Positions 43,796-52,264 of a DNA stretch of 64,000 bases are shown one piece after another. The notes under the pieces were generated by a model. The model saw nothing but the letters and a program-made list of their open reading frames with translations. It was not told the DNA's origin and searched no databases. This stretch comes from Mycolicibacterium vaccae NBRC 14118 = CIP 105934 (GTDB lineage Bacteria > Actinomycetota > Actinomycetes > Mycobacteriales > Mycobacteriaceae): positions 1-64,000 of the forward strand of contig NZ_BCRS01000006.1 of the NCBI RefSeq assembly GCF_001552715.1, in the 5' to 3' direction. A program made the translations under genes and the position numbers. The stretch's first letter is position 1. Every line of letters begins with the position of its first letter.

Positions 43796-44818
43796 TTAGC
43801 CCCGGTAGTCGGTGGACTCGGCGAGCTCTGCGGCCGACGCCATCAGGCTGGTGACCACCGGGCCGAAGGCCAGCAGCTTCTCATCGTCACCGGCGCGTTG
43901 GTACCCCTGCTCCAGCACGATCGCGAGCTTCCACTTGGCCAGCACCAGGTAGTAGTCGAGATCGTCGACCTGGCGGCCGGACACGGCGGCGTAGTGCGCC
44001 ACGACATCGTCGCGCGACGGCATCCCGCGCATGTCGACGTAGCTCATCGCCGCCGCGTCGTCGTCACCGGACGGCCAGGACTGCACCATCCAGCCCAGGT
44101 CGAGTTTCGGATCGCCGACGGTGCCCATCTCCCAGTCGACGATCGCGGCCATCTGCGCCGGCGCGCCGTGGCGGTACATGACGTTGGCGAACTGATAGTC
44201 GCCGTGCATCAACCCCGGGATGAAGTCGAGCGGCTTGTGGCCCTTCAGCCATTCGGTGGCAACCTCCAGGCCCGGGAGTTCGCGGCTCTTGATGCGGTCC
44301 AGGAAGCCGATCCAGCGGTCGACCTGGCGTTCGTGGAAGCCGTCCGGTCGGCCCAGATCGTGCAGGCCCTTGGCTTTCCAGTCCACCTTCGACAGCAACG
44401 CGATGCCCTCGGCCAGTTGGTAACTCAGGCCGGGCCGGGCAGACACGTCGCTGTCGAACGGCTCCGGCCAACGGCCGTGGGTGTCCATCGGTGACCACCC
44501 GTCGACGAAGCCCATCAGATAGAAGGGGCGACCCAACACCGACGCGTCGTCGCAGACACCGACAGCGGCGGTGTGGGGCACGTCGGTGCCGTCGAGGGCT
44601 TCGATGATCCGCCACTCCCGCAGGATGCCCTTGTCGCGGTCGGGCGGGGCGCCCGGTGGTGGCATCCGCAGAACGCAGCGGTGCTCACCGCGGGTGATCT
44701 CGAAGATGACGTTCTGCGTGCCGCCGGACAGGAACCGGGCGGTCAGCGGTTCGCCTTTGCCCGGCAGCGCAGCCGCATCCATCCAGTCGGCGAGCCGCGT
44801 GGTGTCGATCTCGCTCAC
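43796..44818 (-). CDS. APH-family phosphotransferase (ACAD10 N-domain-like)
   Basis: 340 residues; kinase-like signature GLMHGDYQFANVMY (catalytic Asp, about 195) and IVDWEMGTVGDPKLDLGW (metal-binding Asp). Human ACAD10/11 fuse such a domain to an acyl-CoA dehydrogenase; here the kinase-like gene overlaps a separate ACAD gene by 4 bp (GTGA), so the pair probably act together, for example in 4-hydroxy acid catabolism where phosphorylation precedes elimination. That function is by analogy. The GTG at 44818 starts the protein. Confidence 0.83.
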   Translation of the reverse strand: MSEIDTTRLADWMDAAALPGKGEPLTARFLSGGTQNVIFEITRGEHRCVLRMPPPGAPPDRDKGILREWRIIEALDGTDVPHTAAVGVCDDASVLGRPFYLMGFVDGWSPMDTHGRWPEPFDSDVSARPGLSYQLAEGIALLSKVDWKAKGLHDLGRPDGFHERQVDRWIGFLDRIKSRELPGLEVATEWLKGHKPLDFIPGLMHGDYQFANVMYRHGAPAQMAAIVDWEMGTVGDPKLDLGWMVQSWPSGDDDAAAMSYVDMRGMPSRDDVVAHYAAVSGRQVDDLDYYLVLAKWKLAIVLEQGYQRAGDDEKLLAFGPVVTSLMASAAELAESTDYRG

Positions 44819-46113
44819 AGGTTGCCCACCTCATGTTCGATGAAGTCGGCGTACTTCGCCTGTGCCGCTTCCCGTTTGGCGGGAATCCACTCCGACGGCC
44901 AGATGCCGTCGGTGGGCCGGTAATCGCGCAGCACCTGTTTGGCGACGGTCGTCTTGTGCACCTCGGTGGGTCCGTCGGCCAGCCCCATCACCGCGGCGCC
45001 GGTCACCATGCCCAGGAACGGCACCTCGTTGGTCACCCCGAGCGCGCCGTGCACCTGCATCGCCCGCCAGGCGATGTCGTGCAGCACGGTGGGCATCACC
45101 ACCTTGACCGCGGCGATGTCCTTACGGACCTTCTTGTAGTCGTTGTACTTGTCGATCTCCCACGCGGTGTAGAGCACCATCAGCCGGAACTGCAGCAGCT
45201 GCGCGTAGGAGTCGGCGATGTAGCCCTGCACGAACTGCTTGTCCGACAGCCTGCTGCCCTGGGTCTGCCGGCTCAGCGCCCGCTCGCACATCATGTCCAG
45301 CGCCTTGCGGGAGAGCCCGATGGTGCGCATCGCGTGGTGGATCCGGCCGCCGCCGAGCCGGGTCTGGGCGATGGCGAACGCCTGGCCTTCACCGCCGAGC
45401 AGTGCCTCGGCGGGCACCCGCACGTTGTCGTAGTGGATCAGCGCGTGCGAACCCTGGTCGGCGCGCTCGCCGTACAGGCCGACGTTGCGTTCGATCTTGA
45501 CGCCGGGGGTGTCGGTGGGCACCAGGAACATCGACATGCCCTGATAGGCACTGACATCCGGGTTGGTGACGACCATGACGATCAGGAACGAGGCCGTCGC
45601 GGCGTTGGAGGAGAAGAACTTCCAGCCATTGATGACCCAATCGTCGCCGTCGCGCACGGCGCGGGTGGTGAACATCGTCGGATCCGCGCCGGCGTGCGGT
45701 TCGGTCATCGAATAGCAGGAGAACAATTCGCCGTCGAGCAGCGGGCGTAGGTACCTCTGCTTCTGCTCCTCGGTGCCGTAGTGGGCGATGATCTCGGCAT
45801 TGCCGGTATCGGGTGCCTGACAGCCGAAGATGATGGGCGCCCACTGGGAGCGGCCGAGGATCTCGTTGAGCAGGGCCAGCTTCAGCTGGCCGTACCCCTG
45901 CCCGCCGAGGTCGGCCCCCAGGTGGGTGGCCCACAGCCCGCGGCGGCGCACCTCCTCCTTGAGCGGATCGATGGCCTCACGTCGCTTCCCCTCCAGCGGC
46001 ACGAACTGCTGATGAGGAAACGCCAGGTCGAGTGGCTCGACCTCCTCCCGAACGAACTCGTCGGCCCAGTCGAGCACCTTCTGGTACTCGGGGTCGGTTT
46101 CGAAGTCCCACAT
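44815..46113 (-). CDS. Acyl-CoA dehydrogenase (ACAD10/11-like)
   Basis: 432 residues, slightly longer than average. CYSMTEPHAGADPTMFTTRA (with His-Ala replacing Gly-Ser in the usual EPGSGSD loop), VINGWKFFSSNA and QVHGALGVTNEVPF mark the ACAD10/11-type branch. Translationally coupled to the kinase-like gene downstream. 21 bases separate it from the TetR stop, so the regulator is first in the operon. Likely substrate: 4-hydroxy or phosphorylated acyl-CoA if the ACAD10/11 analogy holds. Confidence 0.87.
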   Translation of the reverse strand: MWDFETDPEYQKVLDWADEFVREEVEPLDLAFPHQQFVPLEGKRREAIDPLKEEVRRRGLWATHLGADLGGQGYGQLKLALLNEILGRSQWAPIIFGCQAPDTGNAEIIAHYGTEEQKQRYLRPLLDGELFSCYSMTEPHAGADPTMFTTRAVRDGDDWVINGWKFFSSNAATASFLIVMVVTNPDVSAYQGMSMFLVPTDTPGVKIERNVGLYGERADQGSHALIHYDNVRVPAEALLGGEGQAFAIAQTRLGGGRIHHAMRTIGLSRKALDMMCERALSRQTQGSRLSDKQFVQGYIADSYAQLLQFRLMVLYTAWEIDKYNDYKKVRKDIAAVKVVMPTVLHDIAWRAMQVHGALGVTNEVPFLGMVTGAAVMGLADGPTEVHKTTVAKQVLRDYRPTDGIWPSEWIPAKREAAQAKYADFIEHEVGNL

Positions 46114-46134
46114 GACGGCCTCCTTGCCGGCGTT

Positions 46135-46782
46135 TCAGCGTGCGTTGTATCCGTGGACCAGCGTGCAGATGTCGGAGGTGACCACCTCCGCGAACGAGCG
46201 TGTGCCGAACGCGCCGGCGGCCCAGTGCCGGGCGCCCTCGCTGACCATCGTCTGGGCGAGGTAAGCGGCGTGGGCGGTGTCGACGTCAGCGGGTAGCTTG
46301 CCGTCGGCCTGGGCGCGGGTGAACAACTCGGTGAACATGTCGGCCTCGGTGTCGGGCGAGCGGCCGTCGGCGAGTATCCGGTGTTCGTGGCGGTAACCCT
46401 CGAGGATGGTCTCGATCACGAGCTCACGGGGGTTGCGTGCCATCGATTGTTCGAAGGCGCTCAACGCGGCGGCGACCACGGCGTCGATCTCGTACGGCTT
46501 CTGCAGCAGCGAATGGATCCGTCGTTGTGCCGCTTGGGTGGACAGCACGCCGACTTCGAAGAGCACATCCTCTTTGCGCGGAAAGTAGAAGTAGAACAGG
46601 GCTTTCGACACACCGGCGGCGGTGCAGATGTCGGCGACGGTGGTGGCCGCGTAGCCCTTGGTCCGCCACAGCGCCATCGCCGCCTGCACCAGCATGCGTT
46701 TGGTCTCGTGAGAACGGGCGCGCTGGAAGGAGGCGCGGCGCTGACCGCGGTCAGCAGCAGGCTGTTCGGCCGTAGTGGGCAC
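46135..46782 (-). CDS. TetR-family transcriptional regulator
   Basis: 215 residues from a GTG at 46782. DNA-binding domain MLVQAAMALWRTKGYAATTV, then ALFYFYFPRKEDVLFEV. First gene of the operon with the ACAD, kinase-like and quinone reductase genes, and divergent from a small membrane protein. GACC-GT-GGTC (46824-46833) in the shared upstream region is a candidate autoregulatory operator. Ligand unknown. Confidence 0.83.
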   Translation of the reverse strand: MPTTAEQPAADRGQRRASFQRARSHETKRMLVQAAMALWRTKGYAATTVADICTAAGVSKALFYFYFPRKEDVLFEVGVLSTQAAQRRIHSLLQKPYEIDAVVAAALSAFEQSMARNPRELVIETILEGYRHEHRILADGRSPDTEADMFTELFTRAQADGKLPADVDTAHAAYLAQTMVSEGARHWAAGAFGTRSFAEVVTSDICTLVHGYNAR

Positions 46783-46823
46783 GTTCGGGACGGTAACAGA
46801 GCAATTCGCGCGAGGGAATAGTT

Positions 46824-46833
46824 GACCGTGGTC
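46824..46833. promoter_or_regulatory. GACC-GT-GGTC palindrome between divergent genes
   Basis: A 10-bp inverted repeat overlapping TTGACC (46822-46827), a possible -35 box for the plus-strand membrane protein gene. It lies in the only control region shared by the TetR at 46782 and the small gene at 46857. Short, so only suggestive. Confidence 0.35.
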
Positions 46834-46856
46834 TAACTAAGTCTTTGTTCGGCACA

Positions 46857-47051
46857 ATGGTCGGCATGGTTGCACTTCGCGTCGCGGCGCTCGCGTTCGC
46901 CGTGCTGGCGCTGACCGCCGGGGTTCTGCAGATCACTGCCTACGCCTCGAACGGCTGGCTGCGGCATCTGATCGTCGGGGTGTTCGCGTGCGTGGTCGGC
47001 GTCTCGGTCGGGGCCGCCACCATCGCGGCGATCCTGCGGTCGCGGCGCTGA
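46857..47051 (+). CDS. Small two-helix membrane protein, hypothetical
   Basis: 64 residues from the ATG at 46857 (another ATG at 46866). Two hydrophobic segments, about 6-28 (VALRVAALAFAVLALTAGVL) and 38-60 (LIVGVFACVVGVSVGAATIA), are joined by a short loop with Trp and a His, ending in RSRR, so both ends are probably cytoplasmic. No domain recognised. It stands alone between the divergent TetR and a convergent LLM gene 12 bases away. Confidence 0.6.
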   Translation: MVGMVALRVAALAFAVLALTAGVLQITAYASNGWLRHLIVGVFACVVGVSVGAATIAAILRSRR

Positions 47052-47063
47052 ACCGTCCCCGCG

Positions 47064-48017
47064 TCAGAACTGGGGGACGACGGAGGCGAGGAACTCTGCG
47101 GTGCGCTGCCAGGACCGGCGCCGCTGTTCGGCGTCCTCGCCCAGCGGGATGATGCGCGCAGCCAGATCGGTGACACCGGCGTCGCGATAGGACCGCAGGC
47201 GGGCGAGCACGGCGGACTCGTCGCCCGCGGCCATCGTGTCGCCGACGTCCTCGGCGTCGCCGTGTTCGAGCAACGCGACATAGTTCGGTGAGAAGTGGGC
47301 GTGCCCGAGAACCTCGCCGGCATAGCCGCGTGCGGCGTCGACGTCGCGCGGGTGACACAGCGCCACCGGCACGCCCGCGACGATGCGCGGCCGGGCACGG
47401 CCGGCGGCGTGCGCGGCATCCGACAGCCTCGGTGCGACGTGCTCGGCGATCGCGCGTTCGTCGGCCATCCACAACACGGTGCCGTCGGCGCGTTCGCCGG
47501 CGAGGCGCAGCATGGCCGGCCCCAGCGCGGCGAGCAGGACCGCGGGCGCGGCGTCGGCGACATCCACCGGGCTGTGCACCCGGAAGCTGTCGTTGTCGAC
47601 GTCGACCTGGCCGGGGCCGGCGAAGGCCGCGTCGAGCACGTCGAGGTAGTCGCGCAGCACATGGACCGGGCGCTGGTAGTCAAGACCCAACTGGCCGTTG
47701 ATGATCCACTCGTGAGACAGGCCGAGGCCGAGGCTGAAACGCCCGGCGCACGCGGTGTTGGTGGTCAGCGCCTGCTGCGCGAGGATCAGCGGGTGCCGGG
47801 TCTGGATCGGGACCACCGCGGTGCCGATCTCGATATCGGTGGTGGACGCGCCGAGCAGCGCCATCGCCGTCATCGCGTCCAGATAGCCGGGCACCTGCGG
47901 GAACCAGAACGATCGGAACCCGGCGGACTCAGCCGCTTTTCCGTCGGCCAGCACCCCGGCGAGCCGATCGGCGCGCGAGCGTTCTTTGTCCGAGCCGACC
48001 ATCATGCCGATGCGCAT
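47064..48017 (-). CDS. LLM-class F420-dependent oxidoreductase
   Basis: 317 residues, luciferase-like barrel: RIGMMVGSD start, SFWFPQVPGYLDAMTAMALLG near residue 35, IEIGTAVVPIQTRHPLILAQ and the GLGLSHEWIING segment common to F420-dependent mycobacterial reductases. The ATG at 48017 is chosen because the protein begins with the first barrel strand. Last gene of the AveC/MoxR/EXPERA operon, 13 bases after the hypothetical gene. Likely reduces or oxidises an alcohol/enone with F420. Confidence 0.82.
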   Translation of the reverse strand: MRIGMMVGSDKERSRADRLAGVLADGKAAESAGFRSFWFPQVPGYLDAMTAMALLGASTTDIEIGTAVVPIQTRHPLILAQQALTTNTACAGRFSLGLGLSHEWIINGQLGLDYQRPVHVLRDYLDVLDAAFAGPGQVDVDNDSFRVHSPVDVADAAPAVLLAALGPAMLRLAGERADGTVLWMADERAIAEHVAPRLSDAAHAAGRARPRIVAGVPVALCHPRDVDAARGYAGEVLGHAHFSPNYVALLEHGDAEDVGDTMAAGDESAVLARLRSYRDAGVTDLAARIIPLGEDAEQRRRSWQRTAEFLASVVPQF

Positions 48018-48030
48018 GGTGCACCCTTCG

Positions 48031-48780
48031 TCACGGGACATGGCGGTCCCATTCGTGCGGGACCACGGGATAGAACGGTGCGGCAAGCAGCGGCCGCGTC
48101 CCGGCCTCCTGCCAGCGCGGTGCGAGTACCGGTTCGAGCCGGCGGGCGACGACGACGGGGTCGTCGTCGAGGAAGCAGTAAGTGAGGTGCTGACCCGGAT
48201 GCGCGCCGGCCGGCCCACGGTCGACGCCGATCGCCGATGCCGACCAGATGCCGATCACCCCGTCGACGTCGAGCACCCCTGTGACATCGGTGGGTTCGTG
48301 CTCCACCCACAGGACCACCCCCCGGACGGGCCACCACGGCAGCACGTCGGCACCGACCTTGACCCGCGGCGCGGCCACCTTGCCGGCCAGCCCGTACACA
48401 CCGCGCTCGACCGGTGGCAGCAACGCGATCTTGCGGCCCGCATCTCCGAGCGCGGTCGACAGGTCGTTGAACGCGCGCAGCCCGGACCGGTCGCTGAAGA
48501 AGTAGGTCATGATGTGGTCGACGGCGTCCAGCTTCGCGTCCGCGGCCAGCCGCGCGGCGCGGCACTCCGGCGTCGACACCAGCCGCAGTGACGCCCGCAC
48601 CGCCGACAGCCGGTGCTGTTCGGGACGGTGATCGAGGGTGTGCCAGCGCAGGTACTCGGCGTCGAGTCCGTCGGGATGACGGGTGGCCATCGACACGAAC
48701 AGGGTGCTGATGTCACCGCTGCCGGCGCCGAGGATCGCGGCGACATCGTCGGACGGAGTTCCTTGCAGTTCCCGCATCAT
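48031..48780 (-). CDS. Hypothetical protein
   Basis: 249 residues, unrecognised. Strands such as DISTLFVSMATRHPDGLDAE and YLRWHTLDHRPEQHRLSAVR early on and HIMTYFFSDR later give the look of a duplicated dimeric alpha-beta barrel (EthD/Dabb-like), with two similar halves beginning near residues 24 and 150. If so it may be an isomerase or cyclase-type enzyme; that is inference. Two ATG codons in tandem (48780, 48777); GAGG fits the second slightly better. It follows the epimerase stop by 4 bases. Confidence 0.65.
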   Translation of the reverse strand: MMRELQGTPSDDVAAILGAGSGDISTLFVSMATRHPDGLDAEYLRWHTLDHRPEQHRLSAVRASLRLVSTPECRAARLAADAKLDAVDHIMTYFFSDRSGLRAFNDLSTALGDAGRKIALLPPVERGVYGLAGKVAAPRVKVGADVLPWWPVRGVVLWVEHEPTDVTGVLDVDGVIGIWSASAIGVDRGPAGAHPGQHLTYCFLDDDPVVVARRLEPVLAPRWQEAGTRPLLAAPFYPVVPHEWDRHVP

Positions 48781-48784
48781 GTCC

Positions 48785-49696
48785 TCACCGAGTCGGGCCG
48801 TCGAGTACGAGCGCCGGGTGGCGGGCGGCGGCCATCCTCCGGAACCCTTCGCGCCACGGCACTTTCGTCCTGCCCAGCACGGCGTGCATGTGGGTGACGT
48901 CCGGCCACAGCGGAGTGTGCGCGTCGGGGGTGTACTCGAAGACGGGTTCCACGCCGACGAGTTCGCCGAGATACCTGCAGTACTCCTCGACGCTGACGGT
49001 TTCGCTGCCCGCCCAGTTCACCACCTGCGGTGGCGATGTCGCGACCTCCATCGCGCGGATGCCGAGTTCGACGTAGTCGTCTTCGTAGATCGGGTTGTAG
49101 TTGTTGGGCTTGTCGGGGTGGAGGCGGATCGGTTTGCGCGCCAGTATCGCGTCCAGACGGTCGGCGGCCGAACCGCCCTCGGGTCCGTAGGTCGAGCAGA
49201 TCCGGATGATCGTCACCGGGATGCCGTGCTGTCGGGAGATCCATGTGCAGACCGCCTCGGCGGCGACCTTGGAGAAGGAGTAGTTGGCGCGCAGCGGCAC
49301 TCCCGGTGGGTCGGCTTCGGTGAGCGGGCGCCTGCCCTGATAGCCGTAGATCGACCCTGTCGAGCACAGCACGAAACCCTTGACCCGGCGGCAGTGATAG
49401 AGCAGGTCGCCGGAGCGCAGCGCGTTGGTCTCGACGCACTGCGTCCAGTCGCCCTGCCCGGGGTCGACCGCGGCATGGAACGCATACGTGAAATCGTCGG
49501 CAAGAGCTGAGAAATCGTCGCCACTGAGATCCAGGGCCACGGGCCGCACACCGATGGCTGCCAGCTTGTCCCGCTCGGCGGGATCGCGCAGCCGCGCCGC
49601 GCCCCAGACCTCGTTGTCGGCGGCCAGGGCACGGGCGATGGGGAACGCGATCTTGCCCGTCACCCCGGTGATCAGGATCTTCTCACCGTGCAGCAC
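48785..49696 (-). CDS. NAD-dependent epimerase/dehydratase family protein
   Basis: 303-residue extended SDR: ILITGVTGKIAFPIARAL Rossmann motif at the N-terminus and YSFSK as the catalytic Tyr/Lys pair, with SSTGSIYGYQG before it supplying the Ser. GTG start (49696), 14 bases after the EXPERA protein stop. Such proteins include sugar epimerases and 3-beta-hydroxysteroid dehydrogenase-like enzymes; next to an EBP-like protein the latter is attractive but unproven. Confidence 0.8.
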   Translation of the reverse strand: MLHGEKILITGVTGKIAFPIARALAADNEVWGAARLRDPAERDKLAAIGVRPVALDLSGDDFSALADDFTYAFHAAVDPGQGDWTQCVETNALRSGDLLYHCRRVKGFVLCSTGSIYGYQGRRPLTEADPPGVPLRANYSFSKVAAEAVCTWISRQHGIPVTIIRICSTYGPEGGSAADRLDAILARKPIRLHPDKPNNYNPIYEDDYVELGIRAMEVATSPPQVVNWAGSETVSVEEYCRYLGELVGVEPVFEYTPDAHTPLWPDVTHMHAVLGRTKVPWREGFRRMAAARHPALVLDGPTR

Positions 49697-49710
49697 GGCG
49701 GGTCGCCTCC

Positions 49711-50508
49711 TCAGAGTCCCGGTTCCACCGGGCCTGCGCGTCGGGTCAGGTAGTCGATCTGCAGGTGGATCGAGTAGAGCACCAGCGGCGGCAACACGAT
49801 AAACGGGATGTTCTCGCCGACGAACTTGAAACCGAGCCCCCACCCGCCCTGCCCGATGTTGCTGAAACCCGCGCCGACCTCGGCGACAAAATAGACGGCG
49901 GTGCTGCTCATCAGGATCGCGCAGCCGGCGAACGTGATCCACAGGCACCGGATCCGCGACTCTGCCGACAGGGTCGGACGGATGAGTCGGGTCCACATCG
50001 CGAACACGGTGATGCCGGTGAGCACGCCGACGATCTCCAGCGCGAAGATCCACGGGTTGCCGCTGACGTAACGGGTGTCGGCCAGTGCGTACTGCCACCA
50101 CAGCCACTTCCAGCCGGGATCGGTCGTCGGTGCCCACAAGCCGAGGGGATGGCCGATCAGGAACATGAGCTCGTAGCCGATCTGGCTGCCCGCGGTGTAG
50201 GGCAGGTAGAACAGCGTCAGCTCCGCGGCTTTGTCGAGCCGGGTTCGCTGCTCTCCAGGCGCATTCCAGAAGATGACGAAGGGCAGCAGTATCACCGGGA
50301 TACCGAAGATCAGGTTCACGACGACATCGGTGGTGAACGTGGGTGGGATCACCCCGAAGCTGACCCCGACGGTCACCGCCAGGAACATCCCGAACGTGAA
50401 GATCCCGGTCCAGGTGTAGATCTTCAACCGGTGCGGTGCCCACGGCTGCGCGAAGTTCGGCTCGTGTCGGCTCGGGTTGCTCGGTGTGGCCACCACATCG
50501 TTGGGCAC
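49711..50508 (-). CDS. EXPERA-domain (emopamil-binding-like) membrane protein
   Basis: 265 residues with about five to six membrane segments. The stretch Y140-A-x-x-D144-x-R-Y147, followed by E158, and later N233-x-x-F-x-x-x-P240, line up with eukaryotic emopamil-binding protein (EBP), the sterol delta8-delta7 isomerase, where the same spacing surrounds its catalytic Glu and a C-terminal N..W..P. GYELMFLIGH (111-120) corresponds to the other acidic helix. A GTG at 50508 is preferred; an ATG at 50562 would overlap the VWA gene. A double-bond isomerase of a sterol-like ring is the natural prediction. Confidence 0.7.
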   Translation of the reverse strand: MPNDVVATPSNPSRHEPNFAQPWAPHRLKIYTWTGIFTFGMFLAVTVGVSFGVIPPTFTTDVVVNLIFGIPVILLPFVIFWNAPGEQRTRLDKAAELTLFYLPYTAGSQIGYELMFLIGHPLGLWAPTTDPGWKWLWWQYALADTRYVSGNPWIFALEIVGVLTGITVFAMWTRLIRPTLSAESRIRCLWITFAGCAILMSSTAVYFVAEVGAGFSNIGQGGWGLGFKFVGENIPFIVLPPLVLYSIHLQIDYLTRRAGPVEPGL

Positions 50509-50529
50509 TCTCTGACCCCCGGTAGGCGC

Positions 50530-50567
50530 TATATCAACTACTTGTGATTGCTGCGCGAGCATATACC
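50530..50567. promoter_or_regulatory. CAAGTA-type box upstream of the EXPERA gene (block A)
   Basis: TATCAACTACTTG (50532-50544; CAAGTAGTTGATA on the minus strand) followed by a block also found, with ~80% identity over ~37 bp, at 55784-55821. On the minus strand GATATA follows directly and could be the -10 box for the GTG at 50508. Part of the block also encodes the last residues of the VWA protein, so shared ancestry of a gene end is an alternative to an operator. Confidence 0.45.
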
Positions 50568-52264
50568 GGTGGCGTTCGCGGAGCGGCGAGTTCACGCAAC
50601 GCGCCCAGGAACAATTCGTCCATCCGCGGACTGAGGTCGCCGAGGGTGGCAGCACCGGCGTAGCTGGCCGAACCGAAGACGCGCCCGAGTGCGTCGGCGT
50701 CGGTGGCGGCACCGATCGACAGACACAGGCAGGCCACACCGTCGGCGCGTAGTTCCTCCAGTGCCTTGCGTGCGTCGGCCTCGGCGTAGCGGCCTTCGTA
50801 ACCGTCGTCGTAGGGATGCCCGTCGGACAGGACCAGCAGCAACCGGTTCGGGGTGCCCGCCTGGCTCTTCAAGATTTCGCCGGCACCCCGTACCGCCGCA
50901 CCGAGACGGGTGTAGTTCGCCGGCCGGAGCTGGGTCAGCCGGGCCCGGCTGATCGCGCCGAAACGCTGCTCGAAGGTCTTGATCGCCGGCAGGTGTACGG
51001 CCCTGCGGCCCTTGGAGCGGAACGCGTACACCGCGACCCGGTCCCCGAGGTCCTCCAGCGTCGCCGCGACGGTCGCCGCCGCGCGCCGCTGGTGTTCGTG
51101 CACGGCAAGACCTTCCGGGTCGGCGTCGGTCGCCGATCCGGACGCGTCGAGCAGGATCAGGACACCGAGGTTGCGGGCGATCTTGCGGTGCTCGGTGTAC
51201 ACCTGCTCCGGAGGCGAGAATCCCGACCTCAGGTCGATCGTCAGGTCGACCAACGCCTCGATGTCCAGATCGTCCCCGTCGGCCCGGCGCCGCAACACTT
51301 TCGGTCCCAGGCCTACCCGGGACAGCCGGCGGCGAAGTACTTCGTCGGGCGTCACCGCCGCCGCCGACACGTCGGCCGCGGCGGTGAACGGATAGTCGAT
51401 GACCCGGCACCATTCGGGCCGGTACCTGTGGTTGAAGACGTCCCATTCCGGATACAGTGCGCCGCCGACACCGACGGCGGCACCGGGGTTGGCCTCGTCG
51501 GCGAACACCAGGCGGGTGGGTAACGGGCGTGCATCCGGGCCGGCCGCTCGGGCGCGCCTGGCGCCCCCGACCCGCAACTCGGCTCCGCCCGAACTGTTTC
51601 CCGACGATCCGGGGGAGCTGCCGAGCAGCTTGCGCAGGAAGTCGCCCACCGCCTGCGAGTTGAACAGCGGGTTGTCGAAAAGTTTGAGGATCTTGCTGTC
51701 CTCGCCCGCGGATTCCTCGTCCTGCTCGGGATCGCCGTCGTCGTCCCCGGCGGTGGTGACGATCTGGAAGCGCAGGTCCTCATCGGATGCGCGGGTGCCG
51801 GGCCGGTCCGGAATCATCGACACGCGAGCGGGTTTGAGCGCACCGAACCACGACGGGGCCTCGGCCACCCGCGTGCGGCCGCGGGCCAGCTCGAGCGACT
51901 CGGCGGACGACGCGGTTTCCGGTGCGCCCCAGGTGGACACCGCGGCGGCGAGAGGGAGCCGGGCTGCCAGGTCGGCGAGCACCCGGCGGCCCTCGACGGC
52001 CAGATAGCGTCGCGACCACGATGCCCGGGCCCGCAGCGGGCGGATCAACGCGGGATCGAGACTGCCGGCGCCGAGCAGCGCGCTCTGTACCAGGACTTCG
52101 CGCCGCTGCTCATCGTGCGTGCCGCCCCGCGAGACGTAGACGACGCGGCCGTCGGTGTGCGCGGGCGCTCCGGCGGGGGCCTCGGCGATGTCCACCGCGT
52201 ATCCGGCGAGGTAGCCGGCCAGCAGTCGAAGATGCTGCGGCTCAGCGGGTTCCGGTTTGGTCAC
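50534..52264 (-). CDS. VWA-domain protein (NorD/CbbO-like)
   Basis: 576 residues. The C-terminal ~200 residues are a von Willebrand A domain with MIDAS motif LLDASGSATD (DxSxS, about 350) and SDGHPYDD. The N-terminal half is poorly conserved and contains an acidic stretch (DDDGDPEQDEESAGEDS) and a Ser/Gly-rich linker. GTG start overlaps the MoxR stop by 4 bp. NorD and CbbO work with AAA ATPases NorQ/CbbQ to activate metalloenzymes, here presumably with the upstream MoxR on an enzyme of this operon. No NO reductase or RuBisCO gene is nearby. Confidence 0.85.
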   Translation of the reverse strand: MTKPEPAEPQHLRLLAGYLAGYAVDIAEAPAGAPAHTDGRVVYVSRGGTHDEQRREVLVQSALLGAGSLDPALIRPLRARASWSRRYLAVEGRRVLADLAARLPLAAAVSTWGAPETASSAESLELARGRTRVAEAPSWFGALKPARVSMIPDRPGTRASDEDLRFQIVTTAGDDDGDPEQDEESAGEDSKILKLFDNPLFNSQAVGDFLRKLLGSSPGSSGNSSGGAELRVGGARRARAAGPDARPLPTRLVFADEANPGAAVGVGGALYPEWDVFNHRYRPEWCRVIDYPFTAAADVSAAAVTPDEVLRRRLSRVGLGPKVLRRRADGDDLDIEALVDLTIDLRSGFSPPEQVYTEHRKIARNLGVLILLDASGSATDADPEGLAVHEHQRRAAATVAATLEDLGDRVAVYAFRSKGRRAVHLPAIKTFEQRFGAISRARLTQLRPANYTRLGAAVRGAGEILKSQAGTPNRLLLVLSDGHPYDDGYEGRYAEADARKALEELRADGVACLCLSIGAATDADALGRVFGSASYAGAATLGDLSPRMDELFLGALRELAAPRTPPVYARAAITSS

